Positions 11,497-17,870 are shown, numbered from the stretch's first letter. The stretch: 20,678 nt of DNA from CAZEQL01 sp964514415 (GCA_964514415.1 CAZEQL010000017.1:1-20678), one strand, 5' to 3'. Notes: a model not told the origin generated them from the sequence alone. Program-made: numbers and translations.

Positions 11497-11976
11497 TCAA
11501 ACTCCTAGCCCGATCTGAACCGGAGCTCTGGCTGCCGCCTCTGCCTTGGCTTGTGCCTTCCCTGCTCTTCGCCTTTCCTGCCTTACCTTGAGCCTTCGCT
11601 CGTATATCCAATCCCTGAGCTCTTTGAGGTGCTGCATCTGGTAGTTATCGAGCGACTCCACCTTGATATCTTCCGGGATCTCAGTTTGCTTATGTCGAGG
11701 TATTACCTTCGTGGAGATGTAAAGGTAAATTTGAGTCCAATCCCTATCCAGGGGATGTTCCAGGCTAAGAGGATACATATAAGCCAGAACTTCAGCATCG
11801 GTCGCTGTTGGTGCCTCTCCCTTCAAGGCTTTCATGTTCTCGATCAGCCTTTCCATTGTTATCGCCGGCTTAATCCACTCGGGTAAAGTATCTTGCCAGG
11901 GACTAGGCCACACGATGATAGGATCCGTTAAGGCGCCAACGATGTCATCTATCTGCTTGTCTATTCGATTATTCAA
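11497..11976 (-). CDS. hypothetical protein, 159 aa, basic helical C-terminus
   Basis: Not recognised. The start is a TTG at 11976, 7 nt after AGGAGG; no ATG is suitably placed. The N-terminal 100 residues are mixed (IVWPSPWQDTLPEWIKPAI, YPLSLEHPLDRDWTQIYLYIS). The C-terminal 45 residues form a long basic helix (LKELRDWIYERRLKVRQERR followed by an Ala/Lys stretch), suggestive of nucleic-acid contact or a coiled coil. It ends the 13.1-11.5 kb operon, with the terminator 38 bp downstream. Confidence 0.7.
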   Translation of the reverse strand: MNNRIDKQIDDIVGALTDPIIVWPSPWQDTLPEWIKPAITMERLIENMKALKGEAPTATDAEVLAYMYPLSLEHPLDRDWTQIYLYISTKVIPRHKQTEIPEDIKVESLDNYQMQHLKELRDWIYERRLKVRQERRRAGKAQAKAEAAARAPVQIGLGV

Positions 11977-11980
11977 TCAT

Positions 11981-12029
11981 CACCTCCTTTCTGTGTTTAT
12001 TTGGAGCGTAGTTTCCCTATCAAACTCGC
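11981..12029 (-). repeat. operon leader repeat, copy 1
   Basis: Minus strand: GAGTTTGATAGGG, then AAACTACGCTCCAAATA, then AAAGGAGGTG. It lies in the leader of the 159-residue gene and is the most divergent of the three full copies. Confidence 0.55.
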
Positions 12030-12039
12030 TGATTTAGTG

Positions 12040-12438
12040 TTAGGCCAATTCGTAAGCCAGTATCGGCAAGGCTGCTTGTTGGGGCTGCCTAGCTATTGTG
12101 ATAATGCCCCTGATACCTTCCGCTACACTCGTGCAATAAGCTGGTCCATACCACTTGTTGAAGTCTCGGTCACCTTCATACCTGTTGGCCCAGTCCAGGT
12201 TGTAATCTAGGAGTTTTGAATACTCGCTAGTCTGTAACCTTTCTCTGAACTCATCCAGGTCCGCGTATTCACACTGGAAGCCGCTAAGGCTGTAGTGAGC
12301 GATAAAGCTCATGTGGCCAATAATGAAGGTATAGGTCGGCTTATTGAGCTTGCCTATGTCTCCTGTTTTGAAAACCAGAGCCACATTCTGCTCTAAAGCC
12401 TTCACATTGTAAGGCTTCCATTCGCCCTCTTTTTGCAT
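12040..12438 (-). CDS. hypothetical protein, 132 aa
   Basis: Not recognised. ATG at 12438 is chosen because it lies 7 nt after AAAGGAGG; a longer frame to 12498 would translate the repeated leader. The product starts MQKEGEWKPYNVKALEQNV and has a beta-rich part (PTYTFIIGHMSFIAHYSLSG) and an acidic, aromatic middle (LDYNLDWANRYEGDRDFNKW). It ends AALPILAYELA. No catalytic motif is seen. It shares operon and leader type with its neighbours at 11497, 12530 and 12892. Confidence 0.68.
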   Translation of the reverse strand: MQKEGEWKPYNVKALEQNVALVFKTGDIGKLNKPTYTFIIGHMSFIAHYSLSGFQCEYADLDEFRERLQTSEYSKLLDYNLDWANRYEGDRDFNKWYGPAYCTSVAEGIRGIITIARQPQQAALPILAYELA

Positions 12439-12443
12439 GGTAT

Positions 12444-12496
12444 CACCTCCTTTCTTCTTTATTTTTGGGCATAGTTCCCCTATCAAAATCGACCTC
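12444..12496 (-). repeat. operon leader repeat, copy 2
   Basis: Minus strand: GAGGTCGATTTTGATAGGGG, then AACTATGCCCAAAAATA, then AAAGGAGGTG. Leader of the 132-residue gene. Confidence 0.65.
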
Positions 12497-12529
12497 ATCG
12501 GCTAGATTGACGCACTAGCCAGCGTCCTT

Positions 12530-12817
12530 TTACAGTTCTAAGCCTTGTTGCTTACCAGCTTGCCTGTCGGCTTCAATGGCATCCTGTGGGATGCAGTTGA
12601 GAACTCCGCTTATGGAATCTTTTATTCGGCCTCTGGCTTCAATGGCGTATATGAGGCCCTGAATGCGCTGGCTCATATACTGAGGCAGATTCCTTATTCC
12701 CGTAGCCTTCCCCACCTTAGCTTGCGCCTCAGCAAGGAACGGCTCCGCCTGGTCAAGCAGTTTTTCAACCTCATCCATAGCCTCGGCGACTTGAAGAGCA
12801 CTCCATTTGATAGGCAT
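12530..12817 (-). CDS. hypothetical helical protein, 95 aa
   Basis: Not recognised. ATG at 12817 follows AAAAAGGAGGTGAGCT. The sequence is mostly helical, with a leucine- and alanine-rich N-terminal half (VAEAMDEVEKLLDQAEPFLAE) and a second helix (QRIQGLIYAIEARGRIKDSI). It resembles small helical-bundle proteins of phage early regions by size only. It ends RQAGKQQGLEL. Confidence 0.65.
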   Translation of the reverse strand: MPIKWSALQVAEAMDEVEKLLDQAEPFLAEAQAKVGKATGIRNLPQYMSQRIQGLIYAIEARGRIKDSISGVLNCIPQDAIEADRQAGKQQGLEL

Positions 12818-12821
12818 AGCT

Positions 12822-12872
12822 CACCTCCTTTTTCGTATTTTTGGGCATAGTTCTCCTACCGGTTTCGACCTC
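12822..12872 (-). repeat. operon leader repeat, copy 3
   Basis: Minus strand: GAGGTCGAAACCGGTAGGAG, then AACTATGCCCAAAAATA, then AAAGGAGGTG. Its 5' flank forms CGGTTT-N7-AAACCG. Confidence 0.65.
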
Positions 12873-12891
12873 AAACCGATTTCGGGCTTAT

Positions 12892-13083
12892 TCAGTTATC
12901 TCCCTTCGCTATGCGCAGGGCTTCGGCTCTTATCTCTGCTACCGTAGCACCAGTTGAGCTAAACTGGGCTACTGGCTCACCTTGATAGAGCAATCGCAAG
13001 ATGTGGTCATCAGGTTCGTCAAGGCTAAAGCCTTGTTTCCTTTGCTCTATGGTCAAGGCAGCCACAAGGATACTTTTGAGCAT
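12892..13083 (-). CDS. hypothetical protein, 63 aa
   Basis: Not recognised. ATG at 13083 follows GAAGGAGGTGAGCT. It begins MLKSILVAALTIEQRKQGFS, has a middle part (DDHILRLLYQGEPVAQFSST) and ends with a helix (TVAEIRAEALRIAKGDN). The beta-beta-helix order resembles a small phage protein without known role. It is the first gene after the clamp terminator and the first of the 13.1-11.5 kb set. Confidence 0.62.
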   Translation of the reverse strand: MLKSILVAALTIEQRKQGFSLDEPDDHILRLLYQGEPVAQFSSTGATVAEIRAEALRIAKGDN

Positions 13084-13087
13084 AGCT

Positions 13088-13117
13088 CACCTCCTTCGGG
13101 GGGTATTTGGGCAAAAG
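13088..13117 (-). repeat. operon leader repeat, partial copy 4
   Basis: Minus strand: TTTTGCCCAAATA, then a C-run, then GAAGGAGGTGAGCTATG. Only the GCCCAAA-to-ribosome-site half is retained. Confidence 0.45.
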
Positions 13118-13119
13118 GG

Positions 13120-13156
13120 GGGGGTATCCGTTCCACGCTTAGGAGCGAATACCCCC
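13120..13156. repeat. hairpin between clamp terminator and the 63-aa gene
   Basis: GGGGGTAT (13120-13127) pairs with ATACCCCC (13149-13156). An inner stem, CGTTCC with GGAGCG, includes one G-T pair. It may act as a second terminator or a leader structure. Confidence 0.5.
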
Positions 13157-13164
13157 TAAAAATA

Positions 13165-13200
13165 GCAAAAATAGGGACTCCCACGAACCCCTATTTTTGC
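13165..13200 (-). terminator. terminator hairpin after the sliding-clamp gene
   Basis: Perfect 12-bp stem (GCAAAAATAGGG at 13165-13176 with 13189-13200) and a 12-nt loop. A TATTTTTA tract follows on the minus strand. It is symmetric enough to work in both directions. Confidence 0.7.
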
Positions 13201-13230
13201 GTGGCTCTTTTTTTGGCTAAGGCGTTATAT

Positions 13231-14616
13231 TCAGGCTACTGCTTCGGCTTTGGCTACCTCTTCCTCTTCGGCTACTGCTTCGGCTTCGGCTACTGCTTCC
13301 GCTTCGGCTACTGCTTCCGCTTCGGCTACCGCTACCGCTTTGGCTTGCTTTAGGTTAGCCTTGGCTACCTTTACAGCCTTTTTATCCTTGGCAATCGCTT
13401 CTGGATTGCCTTCGGCTTTGGCTTGCTTTAGGTTAGCTATGGCTACCTCTAGGCTAGCTTCGGCTTCGACTACCCCTTCGGCTTTCGCTTCTGGTTCTGC
13501 TTCGGCTTCGGCTTTAACCTCTGCTTCCGTTTCCTCTGCTCTCAGAGGCATTACTACGCATCGGTAACCGTCAACGGTGAACAGCATAGGCGATGTGGCA
13601 TTTACCAGCTTCATATCAGCTATACCGCCACAGGCTTTTAGAGCCTGTATAAGGTATTTGGCTTGAACCGCTATCTTGCCTTCCCCACTTGTTTCCGCTG
13701 TTATCTCCGCCTTGCCTCTATCCTCTTTTGCCTCTATGGTTACCTTGTTATCGGCAACTGTTAGAATTAAAGAGCGGTATAGAGGTTTCAGCTTGTCATC
13801 ATACCAAACCGTAACTAGGCTTTGGATTGTCTTGATTGCCTCTTTGGTGTCAAAGCTAGCTTGAGCGTTGAACTCACCAGGTATAATCTTGCCATAATCG
13901 GGATAGTCTCCCTCTAGGCTTTGGTATCTATACCTGACTAGCTCGGTATCGATGATGACCGATTTGGCTAGCAAACCGCCATCATCATCGGGTTGTTGCT
14001 CAAAGCTAACCTTTACCCTTTTGGCTTTGCGTAAGGCTGGGATTAAACCCCTCAATTGACTTGCGTAAATCAAGGCTTCCCCCTCGCCATCCTCAAAGTC
14101 AAGGCTAACTTCGCTCAGTGCGAAACCATCAGTAGCCGCCAAGGTTAGCTTGCTATCCTTACGGTAAAACTTAACCGTCTGAAGGACTTCCCTTGCCTCA
14201 TCGCTAGATGCGAAAGGCACTACCCTTGACAATGCTTCGGCTAGTTCAGCACCACCCAGGTTTGGCATAACAGCGTTTGATGGAGATATTCGGATTTGGC
14301 TAAAGGTCAAAGGTGTCTTTTCCCCAAGCCAAGCTCCATTTGGCAAATAGCTTTCGTGGCTGCCACATACTACCTTAACACCTTTGTCGGTAACCTGCGA
14401 ACCGCTAGCATTACCGTTACCAGGCACTATCTTAACGATATTTGAGCCTGATAAAGCCCTGAGGTAACTGAAGAAGCCTCTCCGCCCAATGGTAACATCT
14501 CCGCCAAAGAGTGTTACCCGCTCCGCTAATACCCTTGATAGAGCATTAACTAGAGTGTCCTTGTGAGCTACAAAGCCATCACCTGAACGCTTGCCCGCCA
14601 TATTCACTTGCTCCAA
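13231..14616 (-). CDS. phage-type DNA polymerase III beta sliding clamp with C-terminal Ala/Glu tail
   Basis: Beta clamps encircle DNA and tether polymerases. Residues of about 1-359 fit the three-domain clamp: the middle domain is clearest (VVPFASSDEAREVLQTVKF, LTLAATDGFALSEV), then SLEGDYPDYGKIIPGEF, and the canonical clamp ending DGYRCVVMPLR at residues 349-359. Domain 1 is divergent. A 102-residue tail follows where clamps normally end, with two ANLKQAKA copies and six hexapeptides of VAEAEA type; it is acidic and alanine-rich. TTG at 14616 is favoured by GGGGGTGAGAGA directly upstream; ATG at residue 6 lacks a site. A housekeeping dnaN is expected elsewhere, so this is likely the element's own processivity factor. 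Confidence 0.82.
   Translation of the reverse strand: MEQVNMAGKRSGDGFVAHKDTLVNALSRVLAERVTLFGGDVTIGRRGFFSYLRALSGSNIVKIVPGNGNASGSQVTDKGVKVVCGSHESYLPNGAWLGEKTPLTFSQIRISPSNAVMPNLGGAELAEALSRVVPFASSDEAREVLQTVKFYRKDSKLTLAATDGFALSEVSLDFEDGEGEALIYASQLRGLIPALRKAKRVKVSFEQQPDDDGGLLAKSVIIDTELVRYRYQSLEGDYPDYGKIIPGEFNAQASFDTKEAIKTIQSLVTVWYDDKLKPLYRSLILTVADNKVTIEAKEDRGKAEITAETSGEGKIAVQAKYLIQALKACGGIADMKLVNATSPMLFTVDGYRCVVMPLRAEETEAEVKAEAEAEPEAKAEGVVEAEASLEVAIANLKQAKAEGNPEAIAKDKKAVKVAKANLKQAKAVAVAEAEAVAEAEAVAEAEAVAEEEEVAKAEAVA
13234..13341. repeat. six 18-bp tandem units at the 3' end of the clamp gene
   Basis: Units start every 18 bp from 13234 with GGCTACNNCTNCNNCTTY; two are identical (13288-13305 and 13306-13323). 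They encode six hexapeptides of VAEAEA type and run up to the stop codon, so copy number could vary by slippage. Confidence 0.85.
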
Positions 14617-14639
14617 TCTCTCACCCCCTTTTCATATTT

Positions 14640-14659
14640 GCCTAGCGAGCCTGCTAGGC
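14640..14659. repeat. leader hairpin upstream of the clamp gene
   Basis: GCCTAGC-N6-GCTAGGC, 24 bp before the clamp start codon on the minus strand. A TATAGT box near 14741-14746, with a weak -35, may be the clamp promoter. Confidence 0.45.
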
Positions 14660-14772
14660 ATTGATTAGAGCGAGACAGTTTTTGAAGCTGTAAGGTTACT
14701 TGAGAGCTGCTAACCGCTAGCCTCTCGTTCCCCTCTACTATATATATGACAAAACCGAGGCAAAAAGGCACA

Positions 14773-15240
14773 CTAAAAGAGACTTTTTTGAAGTTTAGCT
14801 AGGTTTTTCTTGCGGTAACGGTTAAGGTAGACTTGGTCTTTATGATTAAGAGGCTTGCCAGCCACTTTTTTTATGGCAATTTTAACTAACCGCCCCGGGC
14901 AACCCTTGAGCCAAGTTTTACAGTCAATCCAATCATCTAGGTTTATCGCCTTATCATCGGCTAGCGTCTGGTATAGCTCTGTGCTGTCGCCTTCTGCATC
15001 GGTTATCTCCTCATTGAGGCTTAACAGTGTCGGTTGCCTCTTGAGGTTATGCCAATACTCCATTACTACATAGCTGGCTACCCGATACATCGCTAGTTCG
15101 GTAAGATGCTGGTCAGGAGTTCTGCTGGCTACTTCGGCAAGTCTAGTAATAATATCGTGCCTGGTGTCTTCCCTATCCTCAAACTTCGCCTTCTTCTGAT
15201 ACCGGTGCGCAACCTTTATATACGCTTGCCAATCTAACAT
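14773..15240 (-). CDS. sigma-70-like phage protein, 155 aa
   Basis: The product has the size and layout of small phage sigma-like factors. An N-terminal helix pair (AYIKVAHRYQKKAKFEDREDTRHDII, cited here as AHRYQKKAKFEDRED) resembles region 2. A linker follows (LSLNEEITDAEGDSTELYQTL). The C-terminal part (LDDWIDCKTWLKGCPGRLV, then GKPLNHKDQVYLNRYRKKN) is region-4-like. ATG at 15240 follows AAGGGGGTGATGATA; a longer frame to 15276 lacks a site. It lies just upstream of the clamp gene behind a strong promoter. It could redirect host RNA polymerase to element promoters, or be a ParB-/terminase-like helical protein instead; the similarity is modest. Confidence 0.55.
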   Translation of the reverse strand: MLDWQAYIKVAHRYQKKAKFEDREDTRHDIITRLAEVASRTPDQHLTELAMYRVASYVVMEYWHNLKRQPTLLSLNEEITDAEGDSTELYQTLADDKAINLDDWIDCKTWLKGCPGRLVKIAIKKVAGKPLNHKDQVYLNRYRKKNLAKLQKSLF

Positions 15241-15323
15241 TATCATCACCCCCTTATAATCAGATTGGGCAAACATTCAGATGATAGCTACAAAACATAT
15301 TCAATTTTTAAGGTGCTGCCTAT

Positions 15324-15338
15324 ATTGTAATTTACAAT
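15324..15338. promoter_or_regulatory. ATTGTAA-T-TTACAAT palindrome in the leader of the sigma-like gene
   Basis: Perfect 7-bp arms around a single base, 15-30 bp downstream of the -10 box. Candidate repressor site. Confidence 0.5.
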
Positions 15339-15353
15339 AGAAGCTATAGTAAA

Positions 15354-15383
15354 AGTATATAAAATAGCCACTTTATCTGTCAA
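15354..15383 (-). promoter_or_regulatory. promoter of the sigma-like/clamp operon
   Basis: -35 TTGACA (15383-15378), 18-bp spacer, -10 TATACT (15359-15354). The leader to the sigma-like ATG is about 107 nt. Phased A/T tracts lie upstream. Confidence 0.7.
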
Positions 15384-15398
15384 ATCATGGCTAGAGCT

Positions 15399-15436
15399 AT
15401 ATTTGAAATTTTTTGAAAATTTGAAAATTTTAGGTT
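15399..15436. other. phased A/T tracts, probably bent DNA upstream of the promoter
   Basis: Three AAATTT-type tracts at 8-10 bp spacing (TTTGAAATTTTTTGAAAATT and on), between the winged-helix-like gene and the -35 box. It may act as an UP-type element or an unwinding region. Confidence 0.4.
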
Positions 15437-15786
15437 TTTAGCCTGTAATAATGTCGCTCTGGCAAGTCGCTAAAACCCTTGAATTGATTATTCAAGCCAG
15501 TTGTTGGCTCAGCCCTGGTCAATTCCAGAAAACCTTCTTTGGCCAATTCCCAGACCTTCGTGTGGAACGAATGATACCTTGGAGCGTGGTATGGCCTAAC
15601 GATTATGCCACGTTTTCCCATCACAGTTCTTTTATCGCTCGCCTCAGCAAGCCTCTTTAGCTCTGCCTTGTATGCCCGGTGCATCTCGGCGATGTATGCC
15701 TCGCCATTCTCAGCGAGATAACCCAGGATGAAGGCCCTAACACTAATCGGTTTTTTGAAACCTCCACGTTGTGGCTCAATCTCCAT
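15430..15786 (-). CDS. hypothetical protein, 118 aa, possibly winged helix
   Basis: Not firmly recognised. Its ATG (15786) overlaps the recombinase end by 11 bp, so the two are coupled. The pattern of a helix (VRAFILGYLAENG), a second helix (IAEMHRAYKAELKRLAEA), then HTKVWELAKEGFLELTR and a strand is that of a winged helix-turn-helix, where KVWELAKEGFLEL would be the recognition helix and wing. It ends ERHYYRLKT. A recombination directionality or regulatory role for a small DNA-binding partner of an integrase would fit, but this is an inference from position. Confidence 0.65.
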   Translation of the reverse strand: MEIEPQRGGFKKPISVRAFILGYLAENGEAYIAEMHRAYKAELKRLAEASDKRTVMGKRGIIVRPYHAPRYHSFHTKVWELAKEGFLELTRAEPTTGLNNQFKGFSDLPERHYYRLKT

Positions 15787-16486
15787 TCTTGAATACCTCT
15801 TTATATATCTTACCTATTCGCTGGACATCCAGCTTGAGATACCTGGCCGTTGTGTCGAATCGCATATGCCCCAGCTGCTCTTGGAGGGCCTTTTGAGCCT
15901 CGGGGTCGTCTTTTGCATCTAGCCAGTAGATGGCAAAGGCATCGCGGAGCCTATGTGGGCTTACATAATGGCGCTTTCCCGTTCCCGACCCAGGATTAAG
16001 GAGTATCTCGCCGCCTAAACCTGCTGTTTCTGCTGCCTCTTTCACGATCTGATTAACCCTTTGCCTGGTTAAGTGAATGAGCCTCTCATCATTGCCTCTT
16101 CTCTTCTTCAGGTATTCCTTTATGAGTTTGAAGGTTTCCCTATCCAGTGGGATCAGCCTTTGTCTTCTCACCTCTTTGGGCTCTGTTTGTGTGAGCTCAC
16201 TGCCACAATAAGGACAGAATCTATTTTTTCTTCCCACTTTTTTCTCACAACCGGGACACAGCATACGGGGAAGACTTTTAAGATGGTCGATCAGGATAAG
16301 GCCCCTCTTGAAGTCGATATTGGCTGCCTTTAGGGCGCACAGTTCTGAAACACGGCAGCCGGTCCGGAAAAGAAACCTGATGATAAGCTTATCCCGCAGA
16401 GTGGGCGCTGCCTGGATCAGGCTCTCAACTTCCTCTGGCTCCAGGTAGGTCTTTAGGGATTGGTTTTCTATAGACTTGCTTGACAT
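15776..16486 (-). CDS. tyrosine recombinase, catalytic domain only, with inserted zinc ribbon
   Basis: A phage-integrase family enzyme that breaks and joins DNA through a tyrosine. Active-site residues: Arg45 (FRTGCRVSELCAL), His178 and Arg181 (SPHRLRDAF), His207 (LGHMRFDTT) and nucleophile Tyr216 (ARYLKL); the catalytic Lys is probably near residue 104 in the beta-hairpin before RRQRLIPL. At 236 residues it lacks the N-terminal SAM-like core-binding domain. Between Arg45 and the hairpin lies a zinc ribbon, Cys77-x2-Cys80 and Cys91-x2-Cys94. ATG at 16486 lies 8 nt after a -10 box, a leaderless arrangement with no ribosome site. It lies inside the block, not at its edge, and no attachment site is evident. 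Confidence 0.88.
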   Translation of the reverse strand: MSSKSIENQSLKTYLEPEEVESLIQAAPTLRDKLIIRFLFRTGCRVSELCALKAANIDFKRGLILIDHLKSLPRMLCPGCEKKVGRKNRFCPYCGSELTQTEPKEVRRQRLIPLDRETFKLIKEYLKKRRGNDERLIHLTRQRVNQIVKEAAETAGLGGEILLNPGSGTGKRHYVSPHRLRDAFAIYWLDAKDDPEAQKALQEQLGHMRFDTTARYLKLDVQRIGKIYKEVFKNGD

Positions 16487-16523
16487 TCTAGAATATGGTA
16501 ATATAAGCCCGTAACAATGTCAA
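16480..16523. promoter_or_regulatory. overlapping divergent promoters between recombinase and plus-strand operon
   Basis: Minus promoter: TTGACA 16523-16518, 17 bp, TACCAT 16500-16495. Plus promoter: TTGACA 16480-16485, 16 bp, TATAAG 16502-16507. The outer 8-bp arms TTGACATT and AATGTCAA are exact inverted repeats. The plus -35 box overlaps the recombinase start codon. An ATTCTAGAAT palindrome (16486-16495) lies inside. The two cannot be occupied at once. Confidence 0.7.
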
Positions 16524-16538
16524 ACTTTGGGAGGCGAA

Positions 16539-16832
16539 ATGAGCAGCCAGGAAAGTATAGTAGTTAAGCAATGGCGCCAGGATTTAATGGATATCCAGGG
16601 AATTCTCATGCTTGATGGGAGAACCAAAGAGGCTAAGAAGAAAACAGTGCAGCGGAAACTCCTAATTTCCATTGCCTCGGATGAGGAACTGGAAGAGATA
16701 GCTAGAATCAATGCTGACCTCCTTTCTACGTCGGTTAATGAAGAACTTGAGGAACTGAAAGAGATAAGAGAGGACCACAGGAAAACAGTAAAGTCCTGGT
16801 GGCCATGTCCAGGCAAGTCAAAGGTAGTCTGA
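16539..16832 (+). CDS. hypothetical charged helical protein, 97 aa
   Basis: Not recognised. ATG at 16539 follows GGGAGG at 4 nt; a TTG at 16527 would include the ribosome site itself. The product is nearly all helix and highly charged. There is a basic section (LDGRTKEAKKKTVQRKLL) then acidic ones (SDEELEEIARINADLL, NEELEELKEIREDHRK), which predicts a coiled coil. It ends SWWPCPGKSKVV. It is divergent from the recombinase and shares its control region, so it may be a counter-regulator, but no DNA-binding motif is visible. Confidence 0.68.
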   Translation: MSSQESIVVKQWRQDLMDIQGILMLDGRTKEAKKKTVQRKLLISIASDEELEEIARINADLLSTSVNEELEELKEIREDHRKTVKSWWPCPGKSKVV

Positions 16833-16929
16833 ACAGAAAAGGGGTAGAATATAGTATCGCAGTGATTAAAGTTTAATGAAAAAAAGGACGCCTCTGAGAT
16901 CTTTGGCCTAGTGGACCCGGGGCTTATCT

Positions 16930-16938
16930 TGATATAAT
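16930..16938 (+). promoter_or_regulatory. extended -10 promoter upstream of the SAP genes
   Basis: TGATATAAT: consensus TATAAT (16933-16938) with the TG extension and no good -35 box. The leader to the SAP-gene ATG is about 55 nt. The surrounding 167 bp (16833-16999) holds nothing else recognisable. Confidence 0.5.
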
Positions 16939-16999
16939 TGGCTTAGAGATTGGAGTTGGATTTAACACAAAAGCAATTATTTTAGGAGGATAGATAATC

Positions 17000-17314
17000 A
17001 TGTCTAAGGTAAGACTTAATCGTGAGGAGTTTGAAACCATCATAAGGAATTACGAGGCTGCTGGTAATGATACAACTGAACTAAAGAACGCCCTAGTTGA
17101 AGCATATCCACCTAATCCTGTGGCTAAATCTTCCGTGGGGAGAGTTATGCGAGGTGAAGAACCGGTTATTGAATATAGTGAAGAGATAATCGAGTGTGAC
17201 CGTAACCATACCCTAGCTGAATTAAAGACTACGGCTAAGCAAGCTGGTTTATCTACTGGTGGTGATAAAAAAACCTTATGTGCAAAGCTTATGTCGGCAA
17301 AGTTATTAAAATGA
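17000..17314 (+). CDS. SAP-domain protein, 104 aa
   Basis: The C-terminal 35 residues fit a SAP (SAF-A/B, Acinus, PIAS) DNA-binding helix-extended-helix: HTLAELKTTAKQAGLSTGGD then KKTLCAKLM, with the conserved Leu, Gly and Lys positions. The N-terminal 60 residues are a helical part (LNREEFETIIRNYEAAGND, ELKNALVEAYPPNPVAKSSV). The gene starts with ATG at 17000 behind TAGGAGGATAGATAATC. The downstream product carries a closely similar SAP tail. SAP domains bind A/T-rich double-stranded DNA; the role in this element is unknown. Confidence 0.75.
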   Translation: MSKVRLNREEFETIIRNYEAAGNDTTELKNALVEAYPPNPVAKSSVGRVMRGEEPVIEYSEEIIECDRNHTLAELKTTAKQAGLSTGGDKKTLCAKLMSAKLLK

Positions 17315-17359
17315 ATAACCCGGTAAGCAAAAAGCAGTTGATAGCAAGGTTGGTATAAT

Positions 17360-17869
17360 ATGACTGTTACCCCTGAGGTTACACCGCCAGAGGTTACAAT
17401 ACGAACTGAAGTTACAGGTGCTTATAAAGGACAAATAAATGGGGATGTCGTAGCGACTGACAAAACTGGTAAACAAGTTGGCCTTTTGCAATATCAACAA
17501 TTTGAAGATGAAGTTCTTATTGCTTGGATGGAGGTATCTCCTGAAATGCAAAGGCGTGGCGTAGCTACACAATTATACCAAGAACTTCAAAAAGAGTGGC
17601 CTGATAAAAAGATTACTTGGGGGATGACGACTCCCGAAGGAACAGCATTAAGAAAAAAAATAGAAGGTGAACTCCCCGAAGCTCCTGTTACCCCAGAAGT
17701 ATTAGCCGATTATCCTGACTTGCAAAAAGCGAAACTCGCTGTGTCAACCAGTGAAAGGATTATTGAATTGGACAGGAAGCATACTTTACCCGAGCTCCAG
17801 AGCTTATGCCGACAAAAAGGCTTATCCACTTCTGGAGACAAGAAAACTTTAGTAAGGAGGTTATTTTGA
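17360..17869 (+). CDS. GNAT acetyltransferase fused to a C-terminal SAP domain
   Basis: Residues of about 15-105 read as a short GNAT fold: strands GDVVATDKTGKQVGLLQYQ and EVLIAWMEVSPEMQRRGVAT, the latter being motif A with the acetyl-CoA pyrophosphate loop QRRGVA, then a helix (LYQELQKEW) and ITWGMTTPEGTALRKKI. Residues of about 134-169 are a SAP domain (HTLPELQSLCRQKGLSTSGD then KKTLVRRLF) that matches the tail of the upstream product. So an acetyl-transferring enzyme appears to be targeted to DNA. The substrate may be a DNA-bound protein or even nucleobases, which is speculation. ATG at 17360 has a weak site (AAGGTTGG). Confidence 0.75.
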   Translation: MTVTPEVTPPEVTIRTEVTGAYKGQINGDVVATDKTGKQVGLLQYQQFEDEVLIAWMEVSPEMQRRGVATQLYQELQKEWPDKKITWGMTTPEGTALRKKIEGELPEAPVTPEVLADYPDLQKAKLAVSTSERIIELDRKHTLPELQSLCRQKGLSTSGDKKTLVRRLF

Positions 17870-17870
17870 G

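Noticed and set aside
12040..12498. Longer 152-codon form of the 132-aa gene
   Set aside because: The added N-terminus is the repeated leader read in frame by chance, and AAAGGAGG lies directly before the inner ATG.
13231..13400. Tandem repeat as a diversity-generating retroelement target or phase-variation tract
   Set aside because: No reverse transcriptase gene, and the unit is a multiple of three, so changes would not shift the frame.
12982..13567. Plus-strand frames with long Phe/Gly/Tyr or Ser/Ala repeats opposite the clamp tail
   Set aside because: They are antisense shadows of the 18-bp tandem repeat; no ribosome site, and the minus strand carries a recognisable clamp.
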